NCBI GenBank assembly: GCA_000310025.1
Contig: FN649729.1
Location: 1,488,131 to 1,529,942, forward strand
Length of the DNA: 41,812 bases
Direction: 5' to 3'
Origin: Ectocarpus siliculosus
Lineage: Eukaryota; Sar; Phaeophyceae; Ectocarpales; Ectocarpaceae
Shown here: piece after piece, positions 1 through 11,870 of the stretch
Position numbering within the stretch: position 1 is the stretch's first letter
Layout of the letters: each line of letters opens with the position of its first letter
The notes under the pieces: generated by a model
Told to the model about the DNA's origin: nothing
Seen by the model: only the letters and a program-made list of their open reading frames with translations
The model's database searches: none
Translations under genes and position numbers: made by a program

Positions 1-120
1 GGCGCCGAGTCTAGAGGAGGCCAGCCTACAACACGAACATGCCGCTACAATTCTCCAAGTCACAACGAATATGCCGACGGTATCGCTAGGCTTAGGCTAA
101 AGGGCAAACAACAAAAAAAC

Positions 121-2888
121 CTAACTCTTCCCCGTCTTCCGCTTCTTGGCGCCGCCCGTCTTACACTTGCCGGGGAGGGGGGGGGGCTTCTGGGCCTTGG
201 GGATGGGATGCTTCAGTAGAGCATGCTCGATCGTGGAATCCTTCGTTCAGCAGGATTTCTTGTGGCAAACATTGATCGCCGAGAGGATTGTGAGCCACCT
301 GATCAAAGCAGTTCAGTTGTTCGCGAGGGGGGGGGGAGTATTGCCGAAAGGCTTCATTAATGTTTGATGGAGAAGGGTAGTAGACTGGGGGCTCTGAAAC
401 AAAGCAGTTGTCTGTACGTTACATATGTTGGTAATTCAATGTCAGTCATTAGTATTTGTACTACTGTAAACACAGCACGTACGTATTCACCTCAGGAGAA
501 TTATCGGACCATTTGGGAGAGACCATTGTCCGTTAGGATATTCTTGCGTTGTTCCTAGAGGTCGGATGAACCGCCTGCTAGCGTGACCGAGATATTGCAA
601 TGTCCCGTGTGTGTGCATCTTTCCGTGATAGCTTGGACGCTCGCCCCCCGTGGTGCTCGCCCCCACTCGATCACTCCTCTCTCTTTCCTCTTTCCTTACC
701 TTTTGGCCAACTAAGCGCCACTTTCAACCATCAATCTGGTCTTTCAACAAGTGTACTTAACAGTCACTCTGTGAACCTTTGCACACTGTCTCTACACAGT
801 GCTTGCCACATCCAGGGATACACCTACCACAAGGTTACATCCCAACAACGTATTCGCCCAACCCGTTGCTTACCTTCCGGCGGTCGACATGGTGCAGCCG
901 GGAACCAACGGGGCAGTAACCTTCGTCGTGACCTGCTGACCATCTGCCCCCTTCTTCCTCGACGTAGAGCCGTCCATAATCGCGGTGAGCTGGGCACGAC
1001 CAGCAGTGCGGGTTCCTTGAAGATCGTCGTAGCACTCCTTCCAGCACCGCATGCTCTCGATCGACACCTTGCCGTAGGTCATCCTGCTGCCGCCGTCTTT
1101 CCTCAACGCGGACACACTGGAGGCAAACTTGCGCAGTGGGGGGTCGTCGTCGTCGTCGTCGTCGTCGCCGCCCTCGCCGCGGCACTCCTCCATATTGGCG
1201 TCTGCCCCTGCAAGTTGGAGAATCAATGCAAGTTGGAGGACAATATAGAGGTAAGGGTTGGCCCATAAGTCTATTGTTATGAATATTAATACTATTTTAA
1301 AGGTCTCAAAGCCGACAAGAAGGGCAATCGCAAGCAGTGGGAAATGTGGTCTGGTCAAGTGATTTTAAGGTGTCTACTGTAGTGTCATGACTATAGCTGT
1401 CCTTCCGATGCAAAGTCAACGCCTGACCGCACGAAAGCATATAAAGGTAAAGGTTCGACACCTACCGACCCTAACATTCCCACGCAACCAAACAAACGAA
1501 ACCCATCAAAAGGGACGGCTGTTACAATCGGTGGACCAAACATGGCGGGAGCACATGCAGGGCCGGGGCCCGCACCGACGCCGGTGCCCAAAGCGAGGTT
1601 TCCCAATGACTAAGAAAACAAACAAACGCGGTGGATCTGGATACTGCTCATATCACACGGCGAACAAACGAACCACCATGTAATGATTAGCGTAGCGCAG
1701 TGTTCTAGGGAACCGAGGATGGCGGCCCATCTATATTGAAGACCTAGTCTCTCACCGCTTGCACCCTGGGCGTCTCCAGCCGACGGCTCCCCCGTGGAGG
1801 CGGCGTGGTCGTGATTGCCGTTGGCAGAGAGGCCATCTCCACCGCCGGCCACTGCGTGCTCTAGTCGGCTGATCTCGGCCGCGTGCTCGGCCGCCTTGAG
1901 TCGGGCCTGGAGCAAACGAATTTCGGTAAGCTGCGACAGAGCTGCTAAATAAAAACGTGTGAGTGTGAGGGGGGTCGCACCTGAATAGCAGCGGAGGCGG
2001 CAGAGTTGGCGGCGTGCTTCTTGATCGCTTTTCGCTCGCTCCTAGCCTTCTGTTGCTTCTCGAGTGCCGCCATAGACGCCCTCCACGCTGCCTTCGAGGC
2101 GTCCGACATCTGGCGTGCGGTGGCTGCTATCTCGGCTTTTTTCTTCTTGTCGTCCTTGATTCTCGCGGCTTTGACGGCGTGGTCGTGGTCTTTCTTGCTT
2201 TTCGGGAGTTTCTTCGCACGGCCCTCTCCCGCTGCCGCAGCCCCCCCCCCTCCCTCCGCCGTCGCCGAAGGCATGGCAGCCGCTGCTTTCCCAGCAGCAG
2301 CCGCGGCCACGGCGGCGACTGCTTCTCCCCCGCCCGCCGCCATCACCGCCATCACAGCGGCAGCGACAGCAACTCCAACTGCCGCAGAGGACGCCCCCGC
2401 CGTCACCTCCGATGTGTCTGCTGCTGTAGACGGTGCCGTCTTCTCGCTCTTGTTGGCACCCGGCGCCGCACCCGCCACGGCGGTGATGCCGCCGTCAACT
2501 TGCGTCAGGTCCACGTTGCCTGCTGTCGCTGTCGATGCCGCCGCGCCTTTTGTGACGCGGCGCTTCGGCCTCGCGGCCACCGGCGCTGCCGCTGTCTTGT
2601 TGGCCTTCTTGATAGCACCCGGCGCGGTTCCCGCCACGGCGGTGACGCGGCCGTCATCTTGCGCAGGTCGACGTCGCCTGCTGTCGCTGTCAATGCCGCC
2701 GCGCCATTTGTGGCGCGGCGCTTCGGCCTCGAGGCCCCCGGCGCTGCCGCTCTCTTCTTGCCCGTCTTGGTAGCACCCGGCGCGGTCGGCTTCGCGGCCC
2801 CCGGAAACCCCGGTGTGCCGCCGCGCTTCTCGGCAACTGCCGACCTCGTTAGCCTCTTAGGCGCCGGGGTCGCGGTTGAGGGGACCAC
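121..2888 (-). CDS. Ala/Lys-rich, AT-hook-like repeat protein (multi-exon, apparent frameshift)
   Basis: I do not recognise this protein. Minus-strand exons I can support: about 2888-1981; 1930-1756 (or starting 1906), a short helical, coiled-coil-like segment; and 1207-874, acidic (a run of eight Asp from a GAC repeat), then a basic tail. Their borders are GT..AG and the joins are in phase (0, 1, 2). A likely last exon ends at the stop at 121-123, in a Lys-rich tail (GGAKKRKTGKS); its join to the 874 donor is not resolved. The first exon holds two units of about 159 bp, each encoding a stretch like ARPKRRVTKGAA, then TATAG and VDL. Basic RPKRR patches in Ala-rich sequence resemble AT-hook or H1-like chromatin proteins, so a nuclear DNA-binding role is inference. 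No ATG is visible at the 5' end; an upstream exon is probable. Unit 1 lacks one base relative to unit 2, breaking the frame near 2663. Confidence 0.5.
1141..1168. repeat. GTC/GAC trinucleotide microsatellite in coding exon
   Basis: An uninterrupted GTC run on the plus strand reads as eight consecutive Asp codons in the 1207-874 exon of the minus-strand Ala/Lys-rich gene. It is likely length-polymorphic without shifting the frame. Confidence 0.8.
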
Positions 2889-2949
2889 TTCTTGTTCTTT
2901 TTCGTCGTCGGAGGAAGGCCCGCGGTGGTATCAAAGGTGTTGTCGGCGG

Positions 2950-4740
2950 GTGTAGTGTGCCTTTATTCCTTTACGTCTTGCTGGCGGTATGTGCGAACCT
3001 AGGTGAACCAGCCGTACACACACGTGAGAATCGTTCTGGCTGCACAGGGGGTTCGTCTTATGTATGCGGTGCACTACACGTACGGGCTTTCCTGCCCGAG
3101 GATCGCCATATCGCAATTACCTTCGTCACGTCATGCGCCTGGAACCTGTACCTGAAGTTGCATATTTCTGTGATGCAATGATGCGCTTGGGCAAGTATGT
3201 GCTCGTCCCATCGTTCCGTTTCTTGATGAGAGCTGCAGAACTGCTCAAAAATCAAAGTCATTTTTACCGTCTGGCTGTTAAAGGTGACTTGCACGACAGT
3301 CGTTTCACTTTTATGAAAGTCCCCAAACTGACTGTTAGTAATGTGCACCCACCTCACTTTCATAAGAGTCAGCTGACTGTTATCACAGTGTGTGAACTGA
3401 CACCTCACTTTCATAAGGGTCAGCTGACAGTCGTTTCACTTTTATAAAAGTCCCCAAACTGACTATTAGTAGTGTGCACCCACACACTGTTGTAACAGTC
3501 AGTGTGTGAATTGACACCTCACTTTCATAAGAGTCAGCTGAATCTTATGAAAGTGAGTGAACTGACTGTCATAGCAGTGAAATAACGATGACTGTTATAG
3601 GAGTGAGCCGACTGTTATAACAGTCGATTCACTGTTATAACAGTCAAATATTCACTTTCATAACAATGAATCCATATATAAGATTGTGTGGGAGCCCGCG
3701 TTCGTTCGTATGCTGCCTGGAACATCTGAGTTCTTCTACGGGTACCACCTCTCACTCATTACACGAAAGAGGAATTTCTTCGCAGATTCACGTGTGGCAC
3801 GTCGGGTGGGATCGCGTGGCGAAACAAAAAATCGCATCCACGAGGGCCTACTCTAAAATCAAGTCTAATGTGGTGCCACATCCTTTTGAGTATATGTATA
3901 GCACTAAGGAACAATAAAAATGCTTTGGTACGTAGTCTCCGACGACAAGACTGTTTGATATACGTATGTTAACTTATAGTAAGACTCCAGCCGCGATCGA
4001 TCGTAGCCCGACTCGAGATTTTCGTTTGACAACGCCGGGCTCGAGGCCGCTGCAAGGTGTACTGGAATGTTGAATCAAGCACGCGAGCTGCCTTGTATGA
4101 AGCCGTAGTAGTCAAGGATAACGACCCGGCGTACAGGATGTAGTCTTCTAGGCGTGTGGTGAACACGAAGACCTCCCCCACCGGCCAACAAAAAAATTAC
4201 TTCGTGCATAATCGAATATGTTCTGTTTCGCGGGAAATATTGGTCTACAATAGATCATCTCGCCAACGCAAATAAATACCGCAAGATCTCCACAGCATTA
4301 CTCGCGAATGTACGCGTACGCGTACAGCGGTATCATTTATACCCATGCATGCTCACCTCTTCCCTGAGTATTCGAGTATGTACACACAATGCTGACAACC
4401 ATGTTTCAAGGTGCCGGGCCTACAGGGTCTACTAATCCGCAGGTATCACTCAATCAACCTTGCTGAAAACCGTCGAAATTTTTCCATTTTCGAACGAGTA
4501 CGACCCTTGTTCGACATCCATCATGCATATTGTACATATCCTTACAACGTCTCTTACCAAGCAAGATCTGCTGAACGCAGAAGTTTCTTACGTCGTTGGT
4601 CGATCAGAAATGATTCACTTGACATAGTAGCAGACTAAACGAAGCTCTACGTTCATCTACAACAAGAACTTTTGGCACAGAGCAGTACCGCGTCTACACC
4701 TACATACAGTATAGTTACCAGATTCAAATCACTGATTGGT
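2950..4740. other. Intergenic region without a convincing gene
   Basis: Open frames here are short, mutually overlapping and lack splice or family support. The stretch is more AT-rich than the flanking genes. It contains the palindromic repeat island at 3290-3665 (listed separately) and a perfect 16-nt palindrome of alternating GTAC and GC at 4310-4325. Nothing else could be assigned. Confidence 0.5.
3290..3665. repeat. Palindrome-rich repeat island (ACTGTTATAACAGT family)
   Basis: Dense short repeats are built from CACTTTCATAAGAGTC and the palindrome ACTGTTATAACAGT. A unit of about 57 bp starting GACAGTCGTTTCACTTTTAT occurs at about 3294 and 3426 with a few mismatches. Perfect palindromes lie at 3610-3625 and 3631-3644. 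Every element can pair with its neighbours, so the island would fold strongly in single-stranded form. It could be the remnant of a foldback element or a protein-binding array; the sequence does not decide. Confidence 0.75.
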
Positions 4741-5344
4741 CCGAACAACACCAACTTGCGGCCTCCCAAGCAGAGGATATTCTTCCCCCCCCCCCCCGCC
4801 CGCCCGCCTCTCCTTCGGGCCCAAAGTCCTCTTTCGAGAAGGAAAATAATGTTGACGCCAGGGGCTACCCTGCTCGGCATTTAAATAACAAAGTAGTCTC
4901 AACAAAATATTCGTATAGTCAATGCGGCTAACAATTATTGTTGTAACGAATACACAATGCCCCGTCGGGCCCATCGAGAGTACTACCGTGACAGTCAGTT
5001 GTAGAACCGCGGAACAAAACTATGAGCGTGACTGTTAGCCCCGCCTCCATCCTACATACCAGACTTCACTCGTCGCAACGAAGCAGGCATAACACGCACG
5101 CGACAAAACTGCCTCCTATAACTAGACAGGCTGCGATGCAAAGTGCAAATCATTTTCTAAACCTACAGATTCGAGGGCAAGACCACCGGATTCAGCAACA
5201 ATAAAACCACAAACACACAGCAAGGTGTATCAACCAGGGCACTTACACGGCCTACGCACCACATACACAGCGATCGTAACAATTCATTGGATGTGCAAAT
5301 TGAACTGGTTCACTACATAGTCTAGCCTACAGATGTAGGTCGGT

Positions 5345-8300
5345 TTAAAAACTGCTATCCGACGACGCAGAGCTCGCCGCTCCCCGCTCCTCCTCCCAAG
5401 CCGGCGCCTCCTCACCAGCATCAATTCGTGAAACGCTGTCCTCACGATGCGGACACGTCTGCTCGTTCTTCACGGAGAAGGAGGAGGGCTTGTACGGGCA
5501 AATGCAGCACGCGCACTGCAGGGACACGGTAGCCGGGGTCCCCGTCTTGAACGCCACGAACCACGCGACCACGACGAAAATCAGCACCACGCTCGCGTAA
5601 ACGCTGACGGCGCCCCACATCCAGCCCAGGCTGACCACGTTCAGCGCTATCAGCAGCCCGACCAGCACGAACATGGCGCTCCAAAACGAGCCCTTCCCGC
5701 AGAGCACCTCCAGCGACCGCCTGATGCTCTTGCCTTCGGCGGCGCAGTGTGACTTCAACCCCACGCACGCGAGCACGAACACAGCCGACGCGAGCGCCGC
5801 ACAAACCGCCGCACCAACGATGGACAAAGTCTGCGGAGTGTAGTCGTCCTCCTCGGACGACACCTCCGCCGGGGTGGTCGTGGGAGGTACAGTGACGGGG
5901 TCCGTGCCCCAGCCAATGGACGAGTTTGATGGGGGCGCCGTTGCCTCTCCCGGTGCTGTTGTGGTGTCAGGAGTTGGCAACAGGACCGCTACCGGCGAAG
6001 GAGTATCTGAGGCACCTGGAGGCACAACGGTCGCGGTGGAGCGACGTGAGTTTGTCCTGTATCTGGTCATTTAAGCCTGGTGGGTTCGGCTTCCCACGAT
6101 CCACCACTGTTTGGTTACCACGACCGGAAGGAGCATACACGTAGTCGCAGGAAGTGATGGTCAAGGCGGCATGCCGATCAAAGACGATTTGAGTTGTATC
6201 GCGCTAGGCAAATCGTGACAGGCCTGTTAGGCGAGCGGTTCCCAGCGTCGTGTGTGACCCAGGATTTCCCCTTCAGTGGACAAAGGCAAGAGCACAACAC
6301 GCACAAGCGCTGCCAGCAAAGGTGAGAATGGGATACCTGACGGGATGCATATCTCGGTCTCTTTCAAGGCATCGTATACGCCTCGCGAACCTTCAGGCAC
6401 TTTCTGTGAACACCTTGCCAGCTGACAACTTTAGCGTTGCTCACACATTGCATGTAGCTGCCACACTCAAGGTCGGCAGTATTCGCTGAAAGGTTGTACA
6501 ACGTGAGAGTTCTTGGAACCACCACTTCTGGACCGAGGACTTACTGCCGATGATGCAGGGGGCTTCGTCGGACTCATCGCAGTAGACGTCTGAATCAATG
6601 ATGGACGACGAGCAGCACAGCAATGCATTTATCACGCATTCTTCGCCCCCGCAAAAGTCGCCGCACTCAATCGGGCAGCATACGGTCCCCATCTCGTTCT
6701 CGACTCCGGTGACGCCGTTGCTGCACGTCGCGGTTGTAGCTGACCTCCGAAGAAATGGATGTGGCAGTGAGGACGTCGTGACAGGAAAGGGTGCGTGGAC
6801 AAGGTAAGGCGGCGGGTGTATCATCACCACTGGGGATCACGAACATTGATTCGACATTCTGCATGAAGGACAACCATTTCTAGGAGTGCCTTGTCCACGA
6901 CGACCTCACACCCCACCACTACCTCACCTTATTTGGCGAGGATAATAGTACAAGACCTTTGGGTCATTTGTCCCGCTCGGCTCGTCTTGACCGAGCTGTC
7001 TGTCTCCACGTTTCCACACAAGTACGAGCTACTGAAAGCTCCACCCGATTCACCCATCAAGGCTCATGCGAAGGGTCACGACGTGGTTACAAAAGAACAG
7101 ATGATCGACGCACTCTTGGGCCAAGACTTACAGCCGGAATCGCTGATGACGCACGGTGATTCTTCGGAAACATCGCAGTCCACGTTCATTTCGACGATGG
7201 ACGACGCGCAACAGTTGGTCGCATCGACCTCGCCACAGGTTGAACCTCCGCAAGTATCGCCACACAGAATCGGACAGCATACTGTTCCCATACCGTTCTC
7301 GACCCCCGGGACACCGTTGCTGCACGTCGCGACGAATGCTGCTCATCCAAAGACGCGAGGGGGGCAAGTGAGATTGTGGGAATATGAGAGTAGTGCGGGT
7401 GAGGTGTTGGCGGTCATCGCGATCTGAGGGTGTAGACAAGAAGAGCTTCTAGAGCCCCGAATGCTTCAGGCAAAGCTCATGGTCTGTCGCCTGGCCGACC
7501 GAGCCGTTTGAAAATACAGAGGGGAGAAGGCTCGCTCATGTTCATTCTTCATCGAATTCCCGGACCGTTTCGGTAATCAATCTCGAGCTTTCGCCACCGC
7601 AAGAAATGGCATCCGCCATGGTTTCTAGTCAGGAGTACGGACACAAGTCTGTGGCGCTGTAAGTGCTTGCCCAGGTCGCTCGTGGCCTCGTTCCTCGCAG
7701 AGTCTCTCATGTGTGAGATAGATGGCCGTGGTTTGCGTGGATGGCCGTTGGCTGACCTTTGTTTGCAAATTTTGATGCGCTTTTTGTCTTCAACAATCAA
7801 ATACCCACGGCACATGAAAGAACAAACACTCCGAAAAACAAGCGCCGGCTGCTGCATGAGGAAACACGTTGAGCCTCTCTCCAGGACTCGAGAGGAGCTC
7901 GTTATGCGCGTCGTCGCACTGGTAGACGCATGGCAGTTGTTTTTATGTATGTTGATACGTCTGTGACTGCCTCATGTTACCCCAAACGGCAAGACCCAAA
8001 CACTAGAATACAGAAGTACCGTACTTTCGAACCCCCCGTAGCATATGATCAACTACATACGCTGGACAATGTTCAACAAAGCAAAGCGAGGCTATGGCAT
8101 TTTGTGTGTGTGTTAACAGGATCCTTCACATGTATTCCGTCATCGCTGAGGTGTAACTCCTGCTTGAGCGCATTTCGCTTGGTGGCGCACGTAGATGAGA
8201 GATCGCTTGCACCCATCAAATGAAAAAAAGGGCGCGAACCAACCCCGATCGCGTAAAGTTGCCTTGGGAATGAGGAAAAGAGGCTAGCCTGGTCTAGTCT

Positions 8301-9635
8301 ACACCACTCTGTATCGAAAACGTCGGCCAATGAAAGTAGGGCTAGAAACGGATTTTTTGGAGGGCATATATACTCCATGCCAGACCTGTGGGGGCCGAAC
8401 TGGGCACGACTGTTGCGTTTGAGGCGGCTGTGGTTGGCGCCGGGGTCGCCGTGGCTGACACCGGGGCGGCAGTAGGCGCCATTGTAGCGGCTGCCGTGCC
8501 TGACATCGGGGCGGCAGTCGCCGTCATTGTAGTGGCTGCCGTGCCTGACACCGGGGCGGCCGTAGGCGCCACTGTAATGGCTGTCGCCGAGAGGGGCACG
8601 CGCGCACGTTCACCACCGCGGGATAACGGTGCGGCAGCAGGCGCCATTGTAGCGGCTGTCGCCGGGAGGGGCACGAGCGTACGTGCACAATCGCGAGATA
8701 AGAAGGAGACGAGGAGCAATGGGCGCCAACGGGTAGGGCGTCTTACAAGGTATGTCGCCCTGCGTCGAAGAGGACATCCAATTCACCGGTCCTGCTGCGC
8801 CCCGAGGGTTCTGGACAGATGGACCACAAGCGCAAGGTCTGCAAGCTGTACCATGCTTGCTTCAGCCCCCTTGATAGCAATAACAGAAACGCCCTCTGGA
8901 ACCCCTACCCCCCCCCTCCCCCGATCACAGAGCAACAAAACCAATCGCTAAGTTGAGCACGCTGTCACGCATCCGCCGTCTGAATTTCCATCCAACGAGA
9001 ACCAAAATCGATGGTGCTGCGTGGACCGAACGGTAGGCTTGATCGGTTACTTGAGCAACCAAAGGAAAAACTCACCTGATGGCGCTGGCGTGTCGGCGGA
9101 GGAAGTGGTAGTCGTATCTAATGAATACGCGGCGCACACGGCGCGGGAGGTAGGTTCCGTGGCGAGTCCGTCGAGGCCGCGCGGCAGAAGCAACAGGATT
9201 CGAATGGGGGTGGGAAACCTCTGTGAGCGCCATCAAGATAAAGACAATGGTCATTAAGAGGATCTACGTTGACTAACGTTCTAACGAGCAGAATGTACAG
9301 CCGGGGGCAACGAGGACGTATCGACGGGTGGGTGACGTTGCCGGCGAATACTTCATTCTCAACGTTTTATCAAACACAAGAACTTGAGCACGATTTTGTA
9401 GCCCGGCAAAGAATCACTACACTATAAACCGGCCAATTATAGCACGAGCCTCGGCCAAACTTAGAGGTTCGGGCGCTATCTGTACTAACGTGCGTGCTTT
9501 CGTGAAGAACAGTCTCTTGCCTGACAGCATGATCAGTACTGCCATTGAAGCTACAAACATCTTGGACGAGGCACCGGTAGACGCAGCAGCAACGGTACCA
9601 TCTGAACGCCACCGATGCATACCCGACGTGCCCAT
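5345..9635 (-). pseudogene. Mucin-like, Cys-module, three-TM surface protein, copy A (frameshifted)
   Basis: The family is not recognised. Predicted minus-strand exons are 9635-9490, 9218-9076, 8855-8386, 7338-7132, 6739-6545, 6485-6414 and 6015-5345. Exon 1 encodes a basic start and a hydrophobic stretch (MFVASMAVLIML) that could be a signal anchor. Exon 2 ends Thr/Ser-rich (DTTTTSSADTPAPS). Exon 3 holds tandem Thr/Ala/Pro repeats resembling mucin. Exons 4 and 5 are each one 10-Cys module (C, CC, C, C, C, CC, C, C) containing GTVCCPIxCGDxCGG. Exon 7 has a Pro/Thr stalk, three hydrophobic segments and an acidic Ser-rich tail. Introns 2-6 are phase 1. Exon 3 is 470 nt where in-frame copy B has 471; the lost base gives a TAA at 8743-8745, so this copy is probably disabled unless spliced otherwise. 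A cell-surface role is inference. Confidence 0.6.
8387..8700 (-). repeat. Intragenic mucin-like tandem repeat (copy A)
   Basis: Units of about 54 nt encode segments like APTAAPVSGTAATTMTA. The matching repeat in copy B is 19870-20180. Unit sequences differ between the copies while length stays similar, and the Thr/Ala/Pro composition suits O-glycosylation. Confidence 0.7.
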
Positions 9636-9807
9636 GTGTCCGGCAATGTTCCGGCTGAACGAGGCAAGAGCAATTCAAAACGCAGGGGGCGAAACGGGGG
9701 GCTGATTAAACCTGAGTTACAACCCCTCTGCCGCCGTCTTAATCCGTTGCTCCGAGTCTCATACTCCGTGTTCACAGCACTGACGGTGCATTCTCAACGT
9801 GCACGCA

Positions 9808-11100
9808 CATGACAACGAGAAAAAAAACTGCGTGTTCTTGGAATGAGATTTGACCGCTTTCTTCAGAATCAATCACCTTTAGGCTGTGTGAAACTCTCTT
9901 GTCCGACCGCAGGTGCAGGTTGTTGTTGCTTTCCGTTTCCGATGTTCTCTTTCTCCTGGTTAACGCTTTCCCAAGCCAACTCACAAGATCCCAAGCACAC
10001 ACGATCACCGGACCGTACGCACACTGAACAGAGGGGCACATGTCTCGGCATAGAGCCCTAATCTAGCATCACGCCACGTCATGGCATTTGACGACGCAAA
10101 ATAACCATGGTCAACTACGATCACAAGTCTACCTCCAAAAAACACAACAACACTAGCCCACCCTGAGTGGTCGTAGATGCAAATACAGAACAGGCCTCAG
10201 AGGGACTCGAGTCAATCAAGAGGATTGCGGGATGGATCGAAGATACGACAACTCCCAACCCTCACCCGCACCTCTCCGTTAACCAAACAAAAGAAGCGGC
10301 ACCAAGAGAATAGGAAAACAAGGAGGCCGACAGCAGCACAGTCGGCGGAAAAAATCGGGGAAAAGGCACGCGGGGTGCGAGAAACAACCAAAACATCCGA
10401 ACCGAAAAGACCATTAACACCAAGTAACGAAATCGTACAGGGAAATCACAAACGTTCTCGCACGGGTGAACAGGTCGACTACGCAATCACTGAAGCCAGA
10501 ATCTTCCCGGGGGAGGGGGGCTAAGATGCGATCGAGCTCACAAACGAAAACCTAGCCCATAACAGCGTGCGAACGAAATGGAAAACCGTTTGTTAAGGGT
10601 TGACCAAAATCGAGAAAAAGCATGGCAAAAGGGGGATTCCGGGGGAAAACAGTAAACAAAGTCCAAAGAGACGGTCCGGACACAAACGCCGTAAGCAAGG
10701 AACATTCGCATGTCACGAGAAAACGTGCTTACGATCGGGGGGCGTGCGTAAAACAATCCTAACTTTACGTGCTTGAAAAAAAATGTTACCAGAGAATAGA
10801 ATGTAGCCGTATAAAAACGTCGGCCGCGGCATGCAATAGGAGGACTTGCGGAACGGCGGACCACAAAACAGAAAAGCAAATCACAGGCGGGGCGTGACCG
10901 ATGCACACAGGAGGATGGCACCACAACGAAGAACAAAACTAGGTCGCGTTTGGAAAAACAGTTCAAAGGGGAGCGAAAACCTTCGGCAACCGACCGACAT
11001 GTGACAAATGGCGGCGGAAAGTACGTAACACCACCACCTCCAAATACCGAAACATTCACTCCGTGAAGCGCGCCGCCGACCAAACCCGTAGGGGCGCTAC
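9808..11100. other. Segment of about 1.29 kb present in block A, absent from block B
   Basis: It is bounded by a direct repeat of about 23 bp like CATGRCAACCGGAAAAAAGC (9808-9831 and 11101-11123); B has a single copy at 21317-21339. It contains purine-rich sequence and a minus-strand open frame of 205 codons (10538-11155) with no recognisable domain. Its upstream end shows two related segments around GGTTTGGTC and GGCGCGC about 75 bp apart. No terminal inverted repeats or transposase were seen. Confidence 0.6.
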
Positions 11101-11474
11101 CATGGCAACCGGAAAAAAGCTGCCGGTTCGCTCCGTTGAGCGCGCCGATGACCAAACCCGTGGGGGCGCTGCTACTCGCTACGACAGCTATACGTCCTGC
11201 TAAGCTACTGCTGGCCTAGGTTCGGGGTAGAAATTCGAAGTCGACATACTGAAATCCCCTTTCGAGAGCACACTTTCGAGAGCACCCCATCTCAAAATCG
11301 TCTCGCCGGCGACTAGAAGTGCTTAATCTCGCAAACCTACTACTCGCTGAGGGTTTTTTCTTTGCCCACAACGGCAGGTAGAAAACGATAAATTTCTTAG
11401 TATATGGCCGACTAGGGAAGGGGACGGCTGGACTCATCTCACGATAAATAAACTAAGGCGACCGCAGGAGGTTG

Positions 11475-11870
11475 CTATGGGGTATGAGTACAAGGGACTG
11501 AACGGTACTTCTAGGAAAGGTCTTCAGGCTATCCGGGAGATGCAACTCTGTATGCGGATAGAAATACTGTCAAGGAGGTATTGCGAGTGAACAGCCCCTC
11601 CCTACAAGGAGAGGCCCGCCCCCTTTTCTGTGCAGCCTATCCAATAGAGCAGGAAACAACAGTAAGCACTGCTTGCTCAAGAGACTCAGGGACAAGTGCG
11701 TCATCGTCAGGGTCTCCAGGGACTGCTACGCCAGTAACCCTCTCAACATTTGGCGTCGTCGGCAGCACTCGTGGCTATCGCCACCAGTGTGCTCGCGCTG
11801 CACATTCTGCAGCCTTTGCACCAGCTGCCGTGCCAACGCGACCCCCCATGCTATCTTCTGCTGCTGACGA
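11475..11870 (+). pseudogene. Decayed small basic-protein gene, copy A
   Basis: It begins ATGGGGTATGAGTACAAGGG and reads MGYEYKGLNGTSRKGLQAI. The frame is then lost by a single-base deletion relative to copy B (ATCCGGGA against ATCGCGGGA). A downstream frame reads LLKRLRDKCVIVRVSRDCYA, then WRRRQHSW, and ends Cys-rich (VCSRCTFCSLCTSC). Copies at 21678 and 22336 share the head and the KQQQAL..RF core. No family is recognised. It could also be one exon of a larger gene. Confidence 0.4.

Larger units (their letters stand above)
4740..11790. repeat. Segmental duplication block A
   Basis: Block A is homologous along almost its whole length to block B (16220-22001), in the same orientation about 11.5 kb away. 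Homology begins around the CCCAAAGTCCTCTTTCGAGA segment (4819 in A, 16253 in B) and ends after CTCGTGGCTATCGCC (near 11783 in A, 22000 in B). It carries one mucin/Cys-module/3-TM gene copy and a decayed small-gene copy. A has about 1.29 kb (9808-11100) that B lacks. Homology extends into introns and flanks, so this is a DNA-level duplication rather than domain similarity. Confidence 0.85.

Noticed and set aside
2014-2955. Plus-strand open frames of 255 and 313 codons
   Set aside because: Arg/Cys/Ala-rich shadow reading opposite the Ala/Lys-rich minus-strand exon; no family features.
3290-3665. CRISPR-like regular repeats
   Set aside because: Spacers are not unique, units are degenerate and self-complementary, and the genome is eukaryotic.
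9072-9254. Minus-strand 60-codon frame conserved in both blocks (20559-20741)
   Set aside because: A different frame of the same exon ends TTTTSSADTPAPS and joins the neighbours in phase. The Arg-rich reading is a shadow.
10538-11155. Minus-strand open frame of 205 codons
   Set aside because: Composition is unlike the other genes here, its 5' end sits in a local duplication, block B lacks most of it and no domain is seen. Possible but unsupported.
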